NCBI GenBank assembly: GCA_027066265.1
Contig: JAMOOB010000064.1
Coordinates: 1 to 18,100, forward strand
From: Desulfurococcales archaeon
Lineage (GTDB): Archaea; Thermoproteota; Thermoprotei_A; Sulfolobales; Ignisphaeraceae
Reading direction: 5' to 3'
DNA: 18,100 nucleotides
Part shown: piece after piece, positions 1 to 7,471 of the stretch
Layout of the letters: each line of letters begins with the position of its first letter
Numbering within the stretch: position 1 is the first letter of the stretch
Program-made: the position numbers and the translations under genes
The notes under the pieces: model-generated
The model's database searches: none
Told to the model about the DNA's origin: nothing
What the model saw: only the letters and a program-made list of their open reading frames with translations

Positions 1-276
1 CGTTAGCTTCTTGTTGAGTTTCTGACTCACGTTCCTCAATACATACGTTTGAATCAATGGATACAACCCTAGGAAGTGATCTCCGTGCAAATGCGTTATG
101 GCTACGACTTCGATCCTCGATACATCCACACCAACTTGTTGCAACCTTATCTGCACACCTTCCCCTGCATCTAGAAGAACGTAGCTACTCAATCCCGCGA
201 TCAGTATCGACGATGTGAATCTGTGTATCGTTGGTACAGCAGCTCCCGTACCTAGAAATACGATTGCTGGCTTCAT
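1..276 (-). CDS. rnz: Ribonuclease Z (tRNase Z), N-terminal part, cut by window edge
   Basis: Metallo-beta-lactamase endonuclease that removes 3' trailers from tRNA precursors. Translating the minus strand from the ATG at 276 gives 92 codons that stay open to position 1, so only the N-terminal third is present. Residues 7-16 read FLGTGAAVPT, the usual opening of the RNase Z fold. The zinc-binding HxHxDH motif is seen as HLHGDH at residues 62-67, after the LLDAGEGVQ strand at 34-42. The ATG shares one base with the TGA stop of Trm-G10 (TGATG), so the gene is probably translationally coupled to it. It is the third gene of a prs/Trm-G10/rnz minus-strand set devoted to nucleotide and tRNA metabolism. 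The family call is firm. The exosite and the C-terminal histidine lie outside the window. Confidence 0.93.
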   Translation of the reverse strand, partial: MKPAIVFLGTGAAVPTIHRFTSSILIAGLSSYVLLDAGEGVQIRLQQVGVDVSRIEVVAITHLHGDHFLGLYPLIQTYVLRNVSQKLNKKLT

Positions 277-1262
277 CAAGGAACCTTCACCACGTATACG
301 ATACGTGTTAAACCTCCGTGAACTCTATTCAGTAGTCTCTCGACGATCACCATTCCATGCTCACGAATTCGGTCCTTGACATAGCCATCGATATCTTTAG
401 GAACTGCAAACGCTGCGTATCTACCGCTCCTAAGCACTTCCGGTATCCAGCTCACGAATCTTTCGTAAAGCTCTGTTAACGACATACCGCGGGATACACT
501 TTGACGACCGTAGGGCGGATCGCTAGCTATAGCATCCACGCTAAACGATTTCATAATTCTCCTAGAGGAATCGCTTTGAATTACTTCAACAAGCCCTTTG
601 CATTCGTAGAATTCTACGTTCTCTTTGCATCCCTCAACCATTCTTTTATCCACGTCTATACATATCGTAGAGATTCCCATCGTACACGCTTCGATAGCGA
701 ACCCCCCAACACCACAGAACGGATCCATAAGTACTTCTCCTCTTCGAACTCTTGAAAGATTTACGAATACACGAGCGAGTTCGGCTTTCATGGCTCCAGG
801 TCTGTATATAGGTCTTCGATGAGGTTCTCTCGTACCAAAAACAGCCATCCTCTTCCTAGGTATATACTCATAAATCAATACGATTCCATCCACTAGAACT
901 ACCTTCACCTTCTTATTGCTACGAGCATTGCTTCGCGAAACCAGTATCTCGTAGAGTTTATGAGCTGCTTTCGAACCGAATCCACGAACTCTTTCAACAT
1001 CGAATCGCGCATTCACATCTTTAAGTACGGATACAACGCCATCTACATCCTCGTTGAGCAACGATATGAGCTGCCCAAACTCTTTGAGTAAAGCCAATCT
1101 ATGTACAATTCTCTCAACATACTCTCTACAAAGATCTAGCACAACGAATTCTCCCAGCTGTATGAAATTCGTGCTATACCCAAGTTCTGCTTCGAGAACT
1201 GCACGAAGTTCAGCCTTCGCTAAGGAAGGGTAGTCATTTGCGAGTCTGAGAACGAACATCAT
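276..1262 (-). CDS. tRNA (guanine(10)-N2)-dimethyltransferase Trm-G10 (THUMP domain)
   Basis: SAM-dependent methyltransferase of the archaeal Trm-G10/Trm11 family, which makes m2G/m2,2G at position 10 of tRNA. The 328-residue length is normal. The N-terminal 140 or so residues fit an N-terminal ferredoxin-like plus THUMP RNA-binding module. The family signature RPGAM follows at 154-158, then SAM-binding motif I DPFCGVGG at 180-187 and the catalytic motif IV DPPYG at 248-252, typical of exocyclic-amine methyltransferases. The start is one of two adjacent ATGs (1262 or 1259). The first lies 2 nt after the prs stop, and the 3' end overlaps the rnz start by 1 nt, so the three genes should be co-transcribed. 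A different target guanosine cannot be ruled out from sequence, but the family match is strong. Confidence 0.93.
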   Translation of the reverse strand: MMFVLRLANDYPSLAKAELRAVLEAELGYSTNFIQLGEFVVLDLCREYVERIVHRLALLKEFGQLISLLNEDVDGVVSVLKDVNARFDVERVRGFGSKAAHKLYEILVSRSNARSNKKVKVVLVDGIVLIYEYIPRKRMAVFGTREPHRRPIYRPGAMKAELARVFVNLSRVRRGEVLMDPFCGVGGFAIEACTMGISTICIDVDKRMVEGCKENVEFYECKGLVEVIQSDSSRRIMKSFSVDAIASDPPYGRQSVSRGMSLTELYERFVSWIPEVLRSGRYAAFAVPKDIDGYVKDRIREHGMVIVERLLNRVHGGLTRIVYVVKVP

Positions 1263-1264
1263 CT

Positions 1265-2152
1265 CTATTCCTTAACAAGCTCGGAGATCAGTAGCTCAGA
1301 GATATCAATGCGTTTAAACCATCTAAGCGAACGGAGTTCCTCGCGATGTTCGATAGTGTTACACGTTACAAGCATCTCTAAACCACTTCGCTCGAGCTTC
1401 TCGATTGCTGATCCAACCATCAGTGCGTGGCTAACGACTGCATACACTTTGGATGCTTCGTAGCGATATAGTGCTTCGACAGCTTTCGCCAATGTACCTC
1501 CCGTACTAACGATATCGTCGACTATAGCCACACGCATACCCTTAACGGGAAGCTCTTTTTCTTCTATCCTTATCTCGCCCGTTATACGATCGCGGAACTT
1601 CTCTAGGTTTGCGTAAGGAACTCCGAGTTCTTTCGATATAATTTCAGCTCTATGCAAAGCACCTTTGTCGGGTGCCAACACGTAGTCTAACTCGATACCC
1701 GATTTCTTTACAAGGTAGGAGTGAGGAACTATGTTAACGTAGGTAAGCCCTAGCTCTTCAAGGATATGCGGTGCATGAATATCGATAACCACCAGCTTCT
1801 TGACTCCGTAGAAGCGCATCGGATCAAGCAGAGCCTTTATACTGATTGGTTCGCCGGGAAGGAATCGCTTATCTTGCCTTGCATACGCAACATATAGCAA
1901 CACGACTGTCAAGTCCTTTACGCCCGCGCCCTTCAGAGCTTCCAATGCAAGGTATAGTTCAACAAGCTTCCTATCCTGATCGGGGTACAGCGACTGTATT
2001 ACAGTGACTGACCGATCTTTGACATCGCTTACGATCCTTAGGTATTGCTCTCCATCCGGGAAGATCTTGCGTACGATGTTTACAACCTCGAATCTCTTAC
2101 TCAATGTATCTGCGAGATCTTTAGGAACACCGCTAAGGAGCACAATACTCAT
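1265..2152 (-). CDS. prs: Ribose-phosphate pyrophosphokinase (PRPP synthetase)
   Basis: Makes 5-phosphoribosyl diphosphate from ribose 5-phosphate and ATP for purine, pyrimidine, histidine and tryptophan synthesis in the cytosol. At 295 residues it has the short archaeal form. Visible motifs are FPDGE at 31-35, the ATP-binding YARQDKRF stretch at 90-97, DIHAPHI at 124-130 and the PRPP-binding loop VDDIVSTGG at 211-219. It is the first gene of the minus-strand prs/Trm-G10/rnz set. Its ATG at 2152 lies 48 bp from the divergent radical SAM gene. A CTTAATAG box (minus strand, 2193-2186) about 35 nt upstream of the ATG is a plausible promoter. PRPP supply has no direct link to tRNA maturation, so the grouping may only be operon convenience. 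Confidence 0.95.
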   Translation of the reverse strand: MSIVLLSGVPKDLADTLSKRFEVVNIVRKIFPDGEQYLRIVSDVKDRSVTVIQSLYPDQDRKLVELYLALEALKGAGVKDLTVVLLYVAYARQDKRFLPGEPISIKALLDPMRFYGVKKLVVIDIHAPHILEELGLTYVNIVPHSYLVKKSGIELDYVLAPDKGALHRAEIISKELGVPYANLEKFRDRITGEIRIEEKELPVKGMRVAIVDDIVSTGGTLAKAVEALYRYEASKVYAVVSHALMVGSAIEKLERSGLEMLVTCNTIEHREELRSLRWFKRIDISELLISELVKE

Positions 2153-2185
2153 CTCGCTTCCCAGCGCAAGGCAGTTTACCTAGAG

Positions 2186-2193
2186 CTATTAAG
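2186..2193. promoter_or_regulatory. Probable shared TATA element between prs and the radical SAM gene
   Basis: The only strongly A/T-rich octamer in the 48-bp divergent gap reads CTATTAAG on plus and CTTAATAG on minus. Archaeal TATA boxes lie about 26 bp before the transcription start. On minus that predicts a start near 2162, giving a 10-nt leader for prs. On plus it predicts a start near 2213, close to the clustered ATG codons at 2201, 2210 and 2213, so a leaderless mRNA is likely. Inferred from spacing only. Confidence 0.4.
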
Positions 2194-2200
2194 TTTCACG

Positions 2201-3037
2201 ATGGGTACGATGATGCCAGCTCCGGCTTCTGTAGTGCTTCAAAACGTGGATAGAGTACCGCTATCCCTAAACTACGTCGGTGGAATAGCTCTCACGATAA
2301 ACTTCGTCGAATGTCCTTCGCAATGCACAGAATGTCCGTGGAGTGCGAATCTCGATCGACGAGTAGCGAAGATACTCGATCTCGGTGTACTATCCGAAAG
2401 GATTCAGTCCATATTGCATAGATCTAATCCCGACGTCGTGGTTCTTCATGGTGCAGATCCTCTTCTCGAACCAAGGGTCCAAGATCTAATCAGTACTTTA
2501 AGGAGATGCAATGCAAGGCTCTGCATAAAGATTCGTGCGCTTCTTGCTGAGAAGGAAGATCTTAACATACTGAATCCCTTAGATATAGCGCTTCTCGAAC
2601 TCGTAGATGAACACGATTTAGAGGTCTTAGCGCATTCGCTGAAACTGCTCGAGGATAGAACTTCGAACATTGAATACGTTCTACTCGTTCACGATTTCAA
2701 TACTGCGAATACGATGATTCACGGGCTTGCAACTCGCAATCTTCTTCGCCATCCCCTGAACATTGTTTTGGTTAAGGACGTCAACATACTTCGTCTAGCT
2801 TCGATCATCGATAAAGTGCGCAAGACGTATATCCACGTATATGTTCCGCTAGCACCATCAACAGACCTAGCATCCGTGCAATGTCCTAAGTGCCGTATGT
2901 ACGTGGTTCTTCGAAGAAGTGGCGTTGTCGCGAAGTCCAGACTTAAGGGAGCGTATTGCGATTACTGCGGGACCCAAGTTCTACGAAACGTAGCTAAACG
3001 TATAGTCAAAGTACCTATAGAGGAGGTAGTGCTGTAA
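2201..3037 (+). CDS. Radical SAM (PflA-like) protein with C-terminal zinc ribbon, function unknown
   Basis: A 278-residue protein with a CxxxCxxC motif at Cys38, Cys42 and Cys45 (CPSQCTEC), the signature that binds the 4Fe-4S cluster of radical SAM enzymes. About 40 residues later HGADPLLEP (83-91) matches the GGEPLL segment of pyruvate formate-lyase activating enzyme relatives, which helps hold SAM. Cys228/Cys231 and Cys253/Cys256 form a CxxC-x21-CxxC zinc ribbon near the C-terminus. The substrate is unknown, and the zinc ribbon suggests a protein or nucleic acid partner. The open frame extends upstream to 2045, but that part lies antisense to prs. The start is therefore one of the ATGs at 2201, 2210 or 2213, and TATA spacing favours the last two. 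It leads a plus-strand operon with the GPN GTPase, 23 nt downstream. The superfamily call is fairly sure, the role is not. Confidence 0.75.
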   Translation: MGTMMPAPASVVLQNVDRVPLSLNYVGGIALTINFVECPSQCTECPWSANLDRRVAKILDLGVLSERIQSILHRSNPDVVVLHGADPLLEPRVQDLISTLRRCNARLCIKIRALLAEKEDLNILNPLDIALLELVDEHDLEVLAHSLKLLEDRTSNIEYVLLVHDFNTANTMIHGLATRNLLRHPLNIVLVKDVNILRLASIIDKVRKTYIHVYVPLAPSTDLASVQCPKCRMYVVLRRSGVVAKSRLKGAYCDYCGTQVLRNVAKRIVKVPIEEVVL

Positions 3038-3060
3038 GCGATGGAGTACATGGTGGTTGC

Positions 3061-3846
3061 ATGTACGTGATATTCGTGATGGGGCCCGCCGGTTCTGGCA
3101 AGACGTATCTCACGGGTGCGTTGAGCGAGTGGCTTCAGAACCACGGCATGGACGTCGCGGTAGTCAACCTTGATCCGGCTGCTGATTGGCTGCCCTACAA
3201 TCCGGATGTTGATGTCCGCGAGTTCGTTACTGCATACGACGTCATGAAGAAGTACAATCTGGGTCCTAACGGTGCGTTGATAATGTCTGTAGATCTGCTT
3301 ACCAACTATCTCGACGACATTAGGAAGCAAGTAGAGGAGATGAAACCCAACTACGTCGTGGTAGATACACCGGGCCAACTAGAAATCTTTGCTTTCCGTA
3401 TAGCTGGGCGCATCGTGGTTTCACGCTTAAGCGAAGGATGTCGTGCACTAGCACTCTTCCTCATAGATTCGTACCTCGCTTCCCGACCATCAGCACTGGC
3501 ATCGCTGCTATTCCTAGCCACCGCCACCGCTATGAGCCATGGACTGCCTCAGCTCACAATTCTAAGCAAAGCGGATGTTCTAAGCGATGCCGACCTAAAC
3601 AAACTACGTGAATGGATAGAGGATCCCGAACTCATGCTAAGCGAGCTCGAACCCGAATTCAAGCGGTTGTACAGCACAATCGATGTGCCTCTGATAGTCG
3701 AGGCCCTCATCAAGCCCATGGTACGCGAACTACTTCCAGTATCAGCGATTACAGGGTATGGACTTGATGAGTTGTACGCAGCAATTCAGCGCATCTTAGC
3801 TGGAGGCGAAGACTACTTAACCGAGGAACCTAACGAAGCTTTATAG
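3061..3846 (+). CDS. GPN-loop GTPase (archaeal, XAB1/Gpn1-like)
   Basis: A 261-residue GTPase of the GPN family, the SIMIBI-class proteins whose eukaryotic members help assemble and import RNA polymerase II. The archaeal role is not established. The P-loop GPAGSGKT is at 8-15 and LDPAAD at 37-42. The diagnostic Gly-Pro-Asn loop is at 68-70, the G3 motif DTPGQ at 102-106 and the guanine-specificity motif SKAD at 169-172 (a variant of NKxD). The protein should be a cytosolic homodimer. The ATG at 3061 is the only in-frame start after the upstream stop at 3037. The ATGs at 3041 and 3050 are in other frames. It lies between the radical SAM gene and the coiled-coil gene and is probably co-transcribed with both. 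Confidence 0.93.
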   Translation: MYVIFVMGPAGSGKTYLTGALSEWLQNHGMDVAVVNLDPAADWLPYNPDVDVREFVTAYDVMKKYNLGPNGALIMSVDLLTNYLDDIRKQVEEMKPNYVVVDTPGQLEIFAFRIAGRIVVSRLSEGCRALALFLIDSYLASRPSALASLLFLATATAMSHGLPQLTILSKADVLSDADLNKLREWIEDPELMLSELEPEFKRLYSTIDVPLIVEALIKPMVRELLPVSAITGYGLDELYAAIQRILAGGEDYLTEEPNEAL

Positions 3847-3854
3847 AGATTTGC

Positions 3855-3860
3855 GAGGTG
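3855..3860 (+). promoter_or_regulatory. Shine-Dalgarno GAGGTG deciding the coiled-coil gene start
   Basis: GAGGTG lies 8 nt before a GTG at 3869 in the frame of the coiled-coil gene. The longer frame opens with TTG at 3851, which would place this motif inside the coding region and has no such site of its own. GTG 3869 is therefore the better start. Confidence 0.65.
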
Positions 3861-3868
3861 CATCCCTT

Positions 3869-4738
3869 GTGAACGAGCTGGAGATACAGCAAGAGATTGC
3901 AAAACTACGCGAAGAGCTTAGAGAGCTACTCATTCGAAGGGAAGAGATTCGAGCAATGCTTAACGAAGTGCGTGCTAAGATAGACGAGTGTAGAAACCGT
4001 ATAAAGAACCTTCGATCGGCTCTAGACGAGGTCAGGAAACAGATCGATTCATGCAGATCCCGCATCGATAGTCTAAAGCAACAACGCGCTGCGCTTAGGG
4101 AAGAGCTGAGGAGCTACGTAAAGGAGTTGAGGATTGTAGCCTCGCAATTGCGCAACATCCCGCGTGCACCACTGAATCCCGACGAAATACGTAAACAAAT
4201 CGAGGAGCTAGAATGGCGACTAATCACAACTCCAAACATTAGCGAAGAAGAAGAGCGAGAAATAGTGCATAGAATATCGTTCCTAGAGAAACTCCTTCGA
4301 GGCCTCATCCAGTCTCAGCGATTGGAAGGTAGCTACCGAGATCTTCAGGATCACATAGCTAAACTCAGGGCGGAGCTCGATGAGCTTTCTAAGGAGCTCA
4401 ACGATGCTGTAAACGATCTCATTGAGCTGAAGAAGCGTAGAGATGAGATAAAGCAACGCATCGATCAAGAAGTTAATGAATTGAACAAATTGAAGGAGGA
4501 TAGAGATAGATTAAAGAACGAATTACAGCAAATCAATGCGAAGATAGCTGAAGTTCGAAGCAAGATACGTGAACTTCTATCCAAACTCAGATCCTATGCA
4601 CGTGAACGCGAAGAGGAAGCCTTGAGGAGGATCCTCGAAGAGAAGAAAGCACGTGCTGTGGAGAAGCTTAAGAGTGGTGGCAGATTAACACTCGAAGAAC
4701 TGTACCTAGCTCTGATCGACGAGGAACATAAACCTTGA
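3869..4738 (+). CDS. Long coiled-coil protein (resembles COG1340-type archaeal proteins)
   Basis: A 289-residue highly charged protein (Glu, Lys, Arg, with Leu/Ile spaced in heptads) predicted to be almost entirely helical. There are two coiled-coil arms, about residues 5-95 and 140-255. A hinge with several prolines separates them (PRAPLNPDE, near 104-112), followed by a conserved-looking ITTPNISEEEE segment. There is no signal peptide or membrane helix. The shape recalls the archaeal coiled-coil family COG1340, whose function I do not know. The start is GTG 3869 with a GAGGTG site 8 nt upstream, 22 nt after the GTPase stop. Its TGA overlaps the TTG of the DUF373 gene (TTGA), a sign of coupled translation. 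An SMC/Rad50 fragment is unlikely because no ATPase motifs are present. It may scaffold the GTPase or the membrane protein, which is inference from context. Confidence 0.8.
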   Translation: MNELEIQQEIAKLREELRELLIRREEIRAMLNEVRAKIDECRNRIKNLRSALDEVRKQIDSCRSRIDSLKQQRAALREELRSYVKELRIVASQLRNIPRAPLNPDEIRKQIEELEWRLITTPNISEEEEREIVHRISFLEKLLRGLIQSQRLEGSYRDLQDHIAKLRAELDELSKELNDAVNDLIELKKRRDEIKQRIDQEVNELNKLKEDRDRLKNELQQINAKIAEVRSKIRELLSKLRSYAREREEEALRRILEEKKARAVEKLKSGGRLTLEELYLALIDEEHKP

Positions 4739-5769
4739 CGAAGCTTTTAGTACTCTACGTAGATCTAGACGATGATCTCGGTTCTTGCAATATTGAAACA
4801 CCGATTATTGGCTACGAAAATGTGGCTAGAGCAGCTCTAAAGTTTGCACTATGCAAACCTCGCGATACTGACATCAACGCTTTGTTCAGAGCGCTACAGA
4901 TATACAACGATCTCAAGAGTGCTGGTCGCGATGTTGAGATTGCTGCCGTAGCGGGTTGTCAATCAGCAGATTATAGAGCATTGTTAACGCTAGCAAATCA
5001 GTTGGAGAACCTCAAAGAAATCATCTCTGGTCGAGACACGATAGTTGTACTGGATAGCATCGAGGATGAGCGCGCACTACCTACGATCTCCAAGTACACC
5101 AACGTGATAGGAGTAGAAGTAGTTGTAGTAGAGCAGGCTCGTGGAATACAATCGATGTACACAACGCTGACTAAGATCGCTAGGAAAGTACTTAGCGAAG
5201 AACGTTACGCAAGGTTAGTGCTAGGATACCCTGGCTTTGCATTGTTGGTGCTCTCCATACTTACGCTGTTCAACCTCATTCGCGAGGCTCTCATAGCAGT
5301 AATGATAATGCTCTCGTTAATGATGATCGTTTGGGGATTCGGATTACACGTAAAGCTACGAACACTACCCCTGCACCCATTAAGGCTTGCTATGTATATC
5401 TGCGTCGCCGTAATGATAGCAACCTCGTTCTACCTCATGTACTGCGATGTCGTTAGCTCAAAACAGATCCTTACAATAGCCCTTGCACAAGCAGTAAGCA
5501 AATACTTGCACCTCACACTAATTGCGATAGCTATACCCATAACGGCTAAGATCGTCCAGCTCATCTACCTCAAGAAGCCTGAGAGAGCTCTTCTATACAT
5601 AACCCTCCTCGTGGACATAATGCTGAGCTACATTCTCATACAGAACCTCACAACGATTATACAAGGCGATCGCAGTGCAATTCCCTTCGCCATAACAAAC
5701 ATGATCACAGTTACCTTAGCCATAATGATGCTTACAACGATCTCTGAAGCCATCAAAACCAGAGGTTAG
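4735..5769 (+). CDS. DUF373 family membrane protein
   Basis: A 344-residue archaeal DUF373 protein of unknown function. The soluble N-terminal half (about 1-155) carries the family's opening VLYVDLDDDLG at 6-16, PIIGYENVARAALKFAL at 23-39, an Asp-rich KPRDTDIN at 41-48 and DSIEDERALP at 107-116. From about 160 on there are roughly six hydrophobic helices (near 162-180, 184-205, 217-238, 248-277, 287-309 and 314-337), so the C-terminal half lies in the membrane. The aspartates suggest metal or phosphate binding but nothing is proven. The start is TTG at 4735, overlapping the previous stop as TTGA, with GAGGA at 4721-4725 at suitable spacing. The stop overlaps the stop of convergent uppS by 3-4 bp. 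The family call is good; function unknown. Confidence 0.85.
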   Translation: MTKLLVLYVDLDDDLGSCNIETPIIGYENVARAALKFALCKPRDTDINALFRALQIYNDLKSAGRDVEIAAVAGCQSADYRALLTLANQLENLKEIISGRDTIVVLDSIEDERALPTISKYTNVIGVEVVVVEQARGIQSMYTTLTKIARKVLSEERYARLVLGYPGFALLVLSILTLFNLIREALIAVMIMLSLMMIVWGFGLHVKLRTLPLHPLRLAMYICVAVMIATSFYLMYCDVVSSKQILTIALAQAVSKYLHLTLIAIAIPITAKIVQLIYLKKPERALLYITLLVDIMLSYILIQNLTTIIQGDRSAIPFAITNMITVTLAIMMLTTISEAIKTRG

Positions 5770-6635
5770 CGACCAAAACGACGCTCACGTCGTTGGTACG
5801 ACCTTATGGCACGCAAAAGGTCTATCTTTCTGAACTCAGGCCAGTAAACATCGCAGAAGTATAGCTCGCTATAGGCAATCTGCCAAAGTAGAAAGTTGCT
5901 AATCCTCATCTCGCCCGAGGTACGTATCACGAGATCGGGATCACCATCGCTTCCAAGGTGACCCGTACTAAGTGCTTTAACTATGCTCTCTTCCGATATC
6001 TCTTCAAGCTTCATTCTACCCTCTAACACATCACGCACTATCTTCCGGACAGCATCGACTATGTCTTGCCTACCACCATAGCATATCGCTATATTGAGAA
6101 ACCTCTCATTGTAGTGCTGCGTCTTTTCCTCTAATTTCTTTGCGAGCTCACGTATATCTGGAGGTACGAGAGCTAGCCTCCCTATCACCTTCACTCTTAC
6201 TCTGTACCTGTCAACGATTTCTCCTTCAATCAATTCACGTAATCCTTTACGAGCTAGTTCGAAAAGTTTCTCTAGCTCTTCTTTAGGTCTACGCATACAG
6301 TTTTCGTACGACAATGCATACACTGTAACGACCTTTACCCCAATTTCGTAAAGCCATTCTAGTACCTGCTTTATACGCTCGTATCCATGTTCATGACCTT
6401 TCCAGACTTCGAATCCTCTTCGTCGTGCCCACCTCCTATTACCATCCGGTATTATAGCAACGTGTCTAGGTATGATACCGCACCGAACTACTTGATTGTA
6501 AAGGAATCTCTCATAAGCACGATACAACACATCTATCAATGGTCTAGAAATGCGTTGGACTATAGGCACAGAGTAGAGTCTAAAGAGCGCATCAACAAAG
6601 ATATCGAGGAGAGATCTTCTTGTCACTGTAGCCAC
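5766..6635 (-). CDS. uppS: cis-prenyltransferase (undecaprenyl diphosphate synthase family)
   Basis: Adds isoprene units from isopentenyl diphosphate in cis configuration to make the long polyprenyl diphosphate that becomes the lipid carrier (dolichyl-type phosphate in archaea) for N-glycosylation. The 289 residues carry the catalytic Asp in IIPDGNRRWA (61-70, Asp64), the YALSYEN motif at 106-112, and the C-terminal diphosphate-binding region IRTSGEMRISNFLLWQ at 237-252, all intact. The start is GTG at 6635; no ATG lies nearby. About 55 residues precede the catalytic core, longer than in bacterial UppS. They include amphipathic helices with many Arg, possibly for membrane contact. Its 3' end overlaps the DUF373 gene tail to tail, and it is divergent from rps8e across a 75-bp gap. 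Confidence 0.94.
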   Translation of the reverse strand: MATVTRRSLLDIFVDALFRLYSVPIVQRISRPLIDVLYRAYERFLYNQVVRCGIIPRHVAIIPDGNRRWARRRGFEVWKGHEHGYERIKQVLEWLYEIGVKVVTVYALSYENCMRRPKEELEKLFELARKGLRELIEGEIVDRYRVRVKVIGRLALVPPDIRELAKKLEEKTQHYNERFLNIAICYGGRQDIVDAVRKIVRDVLEGRMKLEEISEESIVKALSTGHLGSDGDPDLVIRTSGEMRISNFLLWQIAYSELYFCDVYWPEFRKIDLLRAIRSYQRRERRFGR

Positions 6636-6671
6636 CTTGAAATCTCTAGCGATATTTGGTAGACCTTCAGC

Positions 6672-6678
6672 TTATTAA
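6672..6678 (+). promoter_or_regulatory. Putative TATA box of rps8e-srp19
   Basis: TTATTAA lies in the 75-bp divergent gap. It predicts a transcript start near 6701, about 10 nt before the rps8e ATG at 6711. The leader contains GGGG (6701-6704) as a weak ribosome-binding element. Support is spacing and base composition only. Confidence 0.45.
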
Positions 6679-6710
6679 CCCTTTGCAAACGTGAGTAGTA
6701 GGGGCTCATC

Positions 6711-7103
6711 ATGGGCGTTTACCAAGGTAACGATCTTAGGAAGATCACTGGAGGTAGAAAAAGACCTCATAGAAAGCCTAGGAAGTACGAGATGGGTAGC
6801 TATCCAACCGATACCAAGTTGAGCGATAAGGAGGTTAGAAAGAATGAACGTGTATTCGGCGGCAACATTAAGGTACGTCTTAAGTACGCAATGTATGCTA
6901 ACGTTGTGGATCCCGAAACGAAGACCTGCAAGAAGGTTCGAATACTGCAGGTACTAGAAGTCCCATCAAGACCCGAACTTGCTAGGAGAGGCATAATCCA
7001 CAAAGGAGCGATAATACTTACCGAGATCGGCAAAGCTAAGGTCACGTCGAGACCCGGTCAAGACGGCGTTATAAACGCGATACTGATTAAGGAGGGTAAG
7101 TGA
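6711..7103 (+). CDS. rps8e: Small ribosomal subunit protein S8e
   Basis: A 130-residue archaeal/eukaryotic-type 30S protein with no bacterial counterpart. The N-terminus GVYQGNDLRKITGGRKRPHRKPRKYEMG is diagnostic (quoted in part: residues 2-17 and 19-29), followed by the RNA-binding beta-barrel and the family ending GVINAILIKEGK. It is rich in Lys and Arg, as expected for an rRNA-binding protein. The ATG at 6711 matches the conserved MG start. srp19 follows after 4 nt, with GGAGGG inside the last codons of rps8e as its ribosome binding site, so the two genes form an operon. Confidence 0.97.
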   Translation: MGVYQGNDLRKITGGRKRPHRKPRKYEMGSYPTDTKLSDKEVRKNERVFGGNIKVRLKYAMYANVVDPETKTCKKVRILQVLEVPSRPELARRGIIHKGAIILTEIGKAKVTSRPGQDGVINAILIKEGK

Positions 7104-7107
7104 ATTA

Positions 7108-7398
7108 TTGACAAAACAATACATTGTTTGGCCTCAGTACCTCGAATGTTCTCTTCCACGCAGATTAGGTAGAAGAGTTCCCAGAGATCTGTGCATCGAC
7201 AAAGTATCGCTCGACGAACTTCTTAAGGCTTGCCAAGCTCTATCACTCAAATGCACTATCGAGGAAGGTAAACGCTATCCAAGAGCGTGGTACCTTTCTT
7301 CAGGTAGACTAATAGTCGAATTCGATGGTTCGAAAAGCGAGCTTCTAAAACTTTTGTGTCGTACCATAAAGACCCTACGTACGAATCGTAAAAGCTAG
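7108..7398 (+). CDS. srp19: Signal recognition particle 19 kDa protein (SRP19)
   Basis: A 96-residue protein that binds helices 6 and 8 of 7S RNA and prepares it for SRP54, enabling co-translational targeting of membrane and secreted proteins. Family features are the start YIVWPQYLECSLPR at 5-18, the arginine run GRRVPRD at 21-27, and the loop with KRYPRAWY at 55-62 that contacts the RNA tetraloops. The start is TTG at 7108. GGAGGG at 7091-7096 lies 11 nt upstream, inside the 3' end of rps8e. The first recognised family residues begin only four codons in, so no longer start is needed. Length is normal for archaea. Confidence 0.93.
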   Translation: MTKQYIVWPQYLECSLPRRLGRRVPRDLCIDKVSLDELLKACQALSLKCTIEEGKRYPRAWYLSSGRLIVEFDGSKSELLKLLCRTIKTLRTNRKS

Positions 7399-7471
7399 GA
7401 ACAACAATCTTTCAACGTAATCACGTAACACGATTAAATGCAGGTTTACGCGGTTTGTGTAGATTCCCACC

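Noticed and set aside
2045..2200. Upstream extension of the radical SAM reading frame
   Set aside because: These 52 codons lie antisense to prs and have no family-like sequence; the promoter region of prs falls inside. The frame is open only by chance.
2962..3378. 138-codon minus-strand frame across the radical SAM/GPN junction
   Set aside because: It covers the clearly conserved P-loop and GPN motifs of the GTPase on the other strand and resembles no family.
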